Assembly: GCA_963605425.1 (NCBI GenBank)
Contig: CAVCUQ010000062.1
Coordinates: 1 to 6,279 of the forward strand
Source: JAEELC01 sp963605425
GTDB lineage: Bacteria > Bacillota_I > Bacilli_A > Acholeplasmatales > Anaeroplasmataceae
Reading direction: 5' to 3'
DNA length: 6,279 nt
The notes beneath the pieces are model-generated. The model did no database searches. It saw only the letters and a program-made list of their open reading frames with translations, and was not told the origin of the DNA. Both the position numbers and the translations under genes were made by a program. Shown one piece after another: positions 6,258 through 6,279 of this stretch. The stretch's first letter is position 1. Each line of letters starts with the position of its first letter.

Positions 6258-6279
6258 TTTAAAGAAATCTTGAATTTTT
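6258..6279 (+). terminator. Possible weak terminator after the ptsI-like gene, cut by the window end
   Basis: Two bases after the stop, TTAAAGA (6259-6265) can pair imperfectly with TCTTGAA (6268-6274) across a two-base gap with one A-G mismatch, followed by five T residues to the edge of the window. The stem is short and AT-rich, and the loop is too small as drawn. It could equally be chance in DNA of this composition. Confidence 0.25.

Noticed and set aside
6190..6279. A frameshift as the cause of the short enzyme I
   Set aside because: The reading frame is intact up to the conserved FSVSA-type motif and ends naturally. Only 23 bases remain after the stop, so no out-of-frame remainder of the usual C-terminal tail can be seen; there is no positive evidence for a break.
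1..6279. CRISPR array, tRNA/rRNA, riboswitch, insertion sequence or phage genes
   Set aside because: No spaced direct repeats, no recognisable tRNA or rRNA stretch and no transposase or phage motif were seen. The intergenic gaps (92, 74 and 23 bases) are too short for a known riboswitch and are filled by terminators, promoters and RBSs.

Overview
The window is very AT-rich, with short intergenic gaps and every gene on the + strand. It reads like the chromosome of a low-GC Firmicute or wall-less relative (uncultured Bacilli, Erysipelotrichia or RF39/Acholeplasma-like). Tryptophan is written as TGG throughout, I saw no in-frame TGA inside the genes, and one gene ends in TGA within a terminator stem. 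This favours the standard bacterial code over the Mycoplasma/Spiroplasma code. The lineage is an inference from composition and gene content.

Layout. Positions 1-179 hold the last 58 codons of a gene that enters from the left, probably a secreted or surface protein, closed by a strong intrinsic terminator (187-227). A compact promoter/RBS region (244-271) leads into a three-gene operon, 272-4667. The first gene is a 1003-residue YfhO-family membrane glycosyltransferase (GT-C type). The second is a 309-residue CsbB/GtrB-type polyprenyl-phosphate glycosyltransferase (GT2), which starts on the base after the previous stop. The third is a small GtrA/GtcA-type membrane protein whose likely TTG start lies inside the end of the second gene. 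A second intrinsic terminator (4660-4693) begins inside the last codons of the operon. A separate gene, 4742-6256, encodes a short, divergent enzyme I of the PEP:sugar phosphotransferase system (PtsI), followed by 23 bases with at most a weak hairpin.

How the genes work together. The three-gene operon encodes all three parts of a lipid-linked envelope glycosylation route: an enzyme that loads a sugar onto undecaprenyl phosphate inside the cell (CsbB-like), a small membrane protein thought to flip it (GtcA/GtrA-like), and a GT-C enzyme that transfers the sugar to an envelope polymer outside (YfhO-like). This is the logic described for lipoteichoic acid glycosylation in Bacillus subtilis and Listeria. 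The sugar and the acceptor cannot be read from this window. The ptsI-like gene appears to be an independent unit with no ptsH beside it.

There is no RNA gene, CRISPR array, insertion sequence or phage gene that I can support. The points most worth a second look are the complete glycosylation cassette, the shortened enzyme I with an altered phospho-histidine motif, and the start of the GtrA-like gene.
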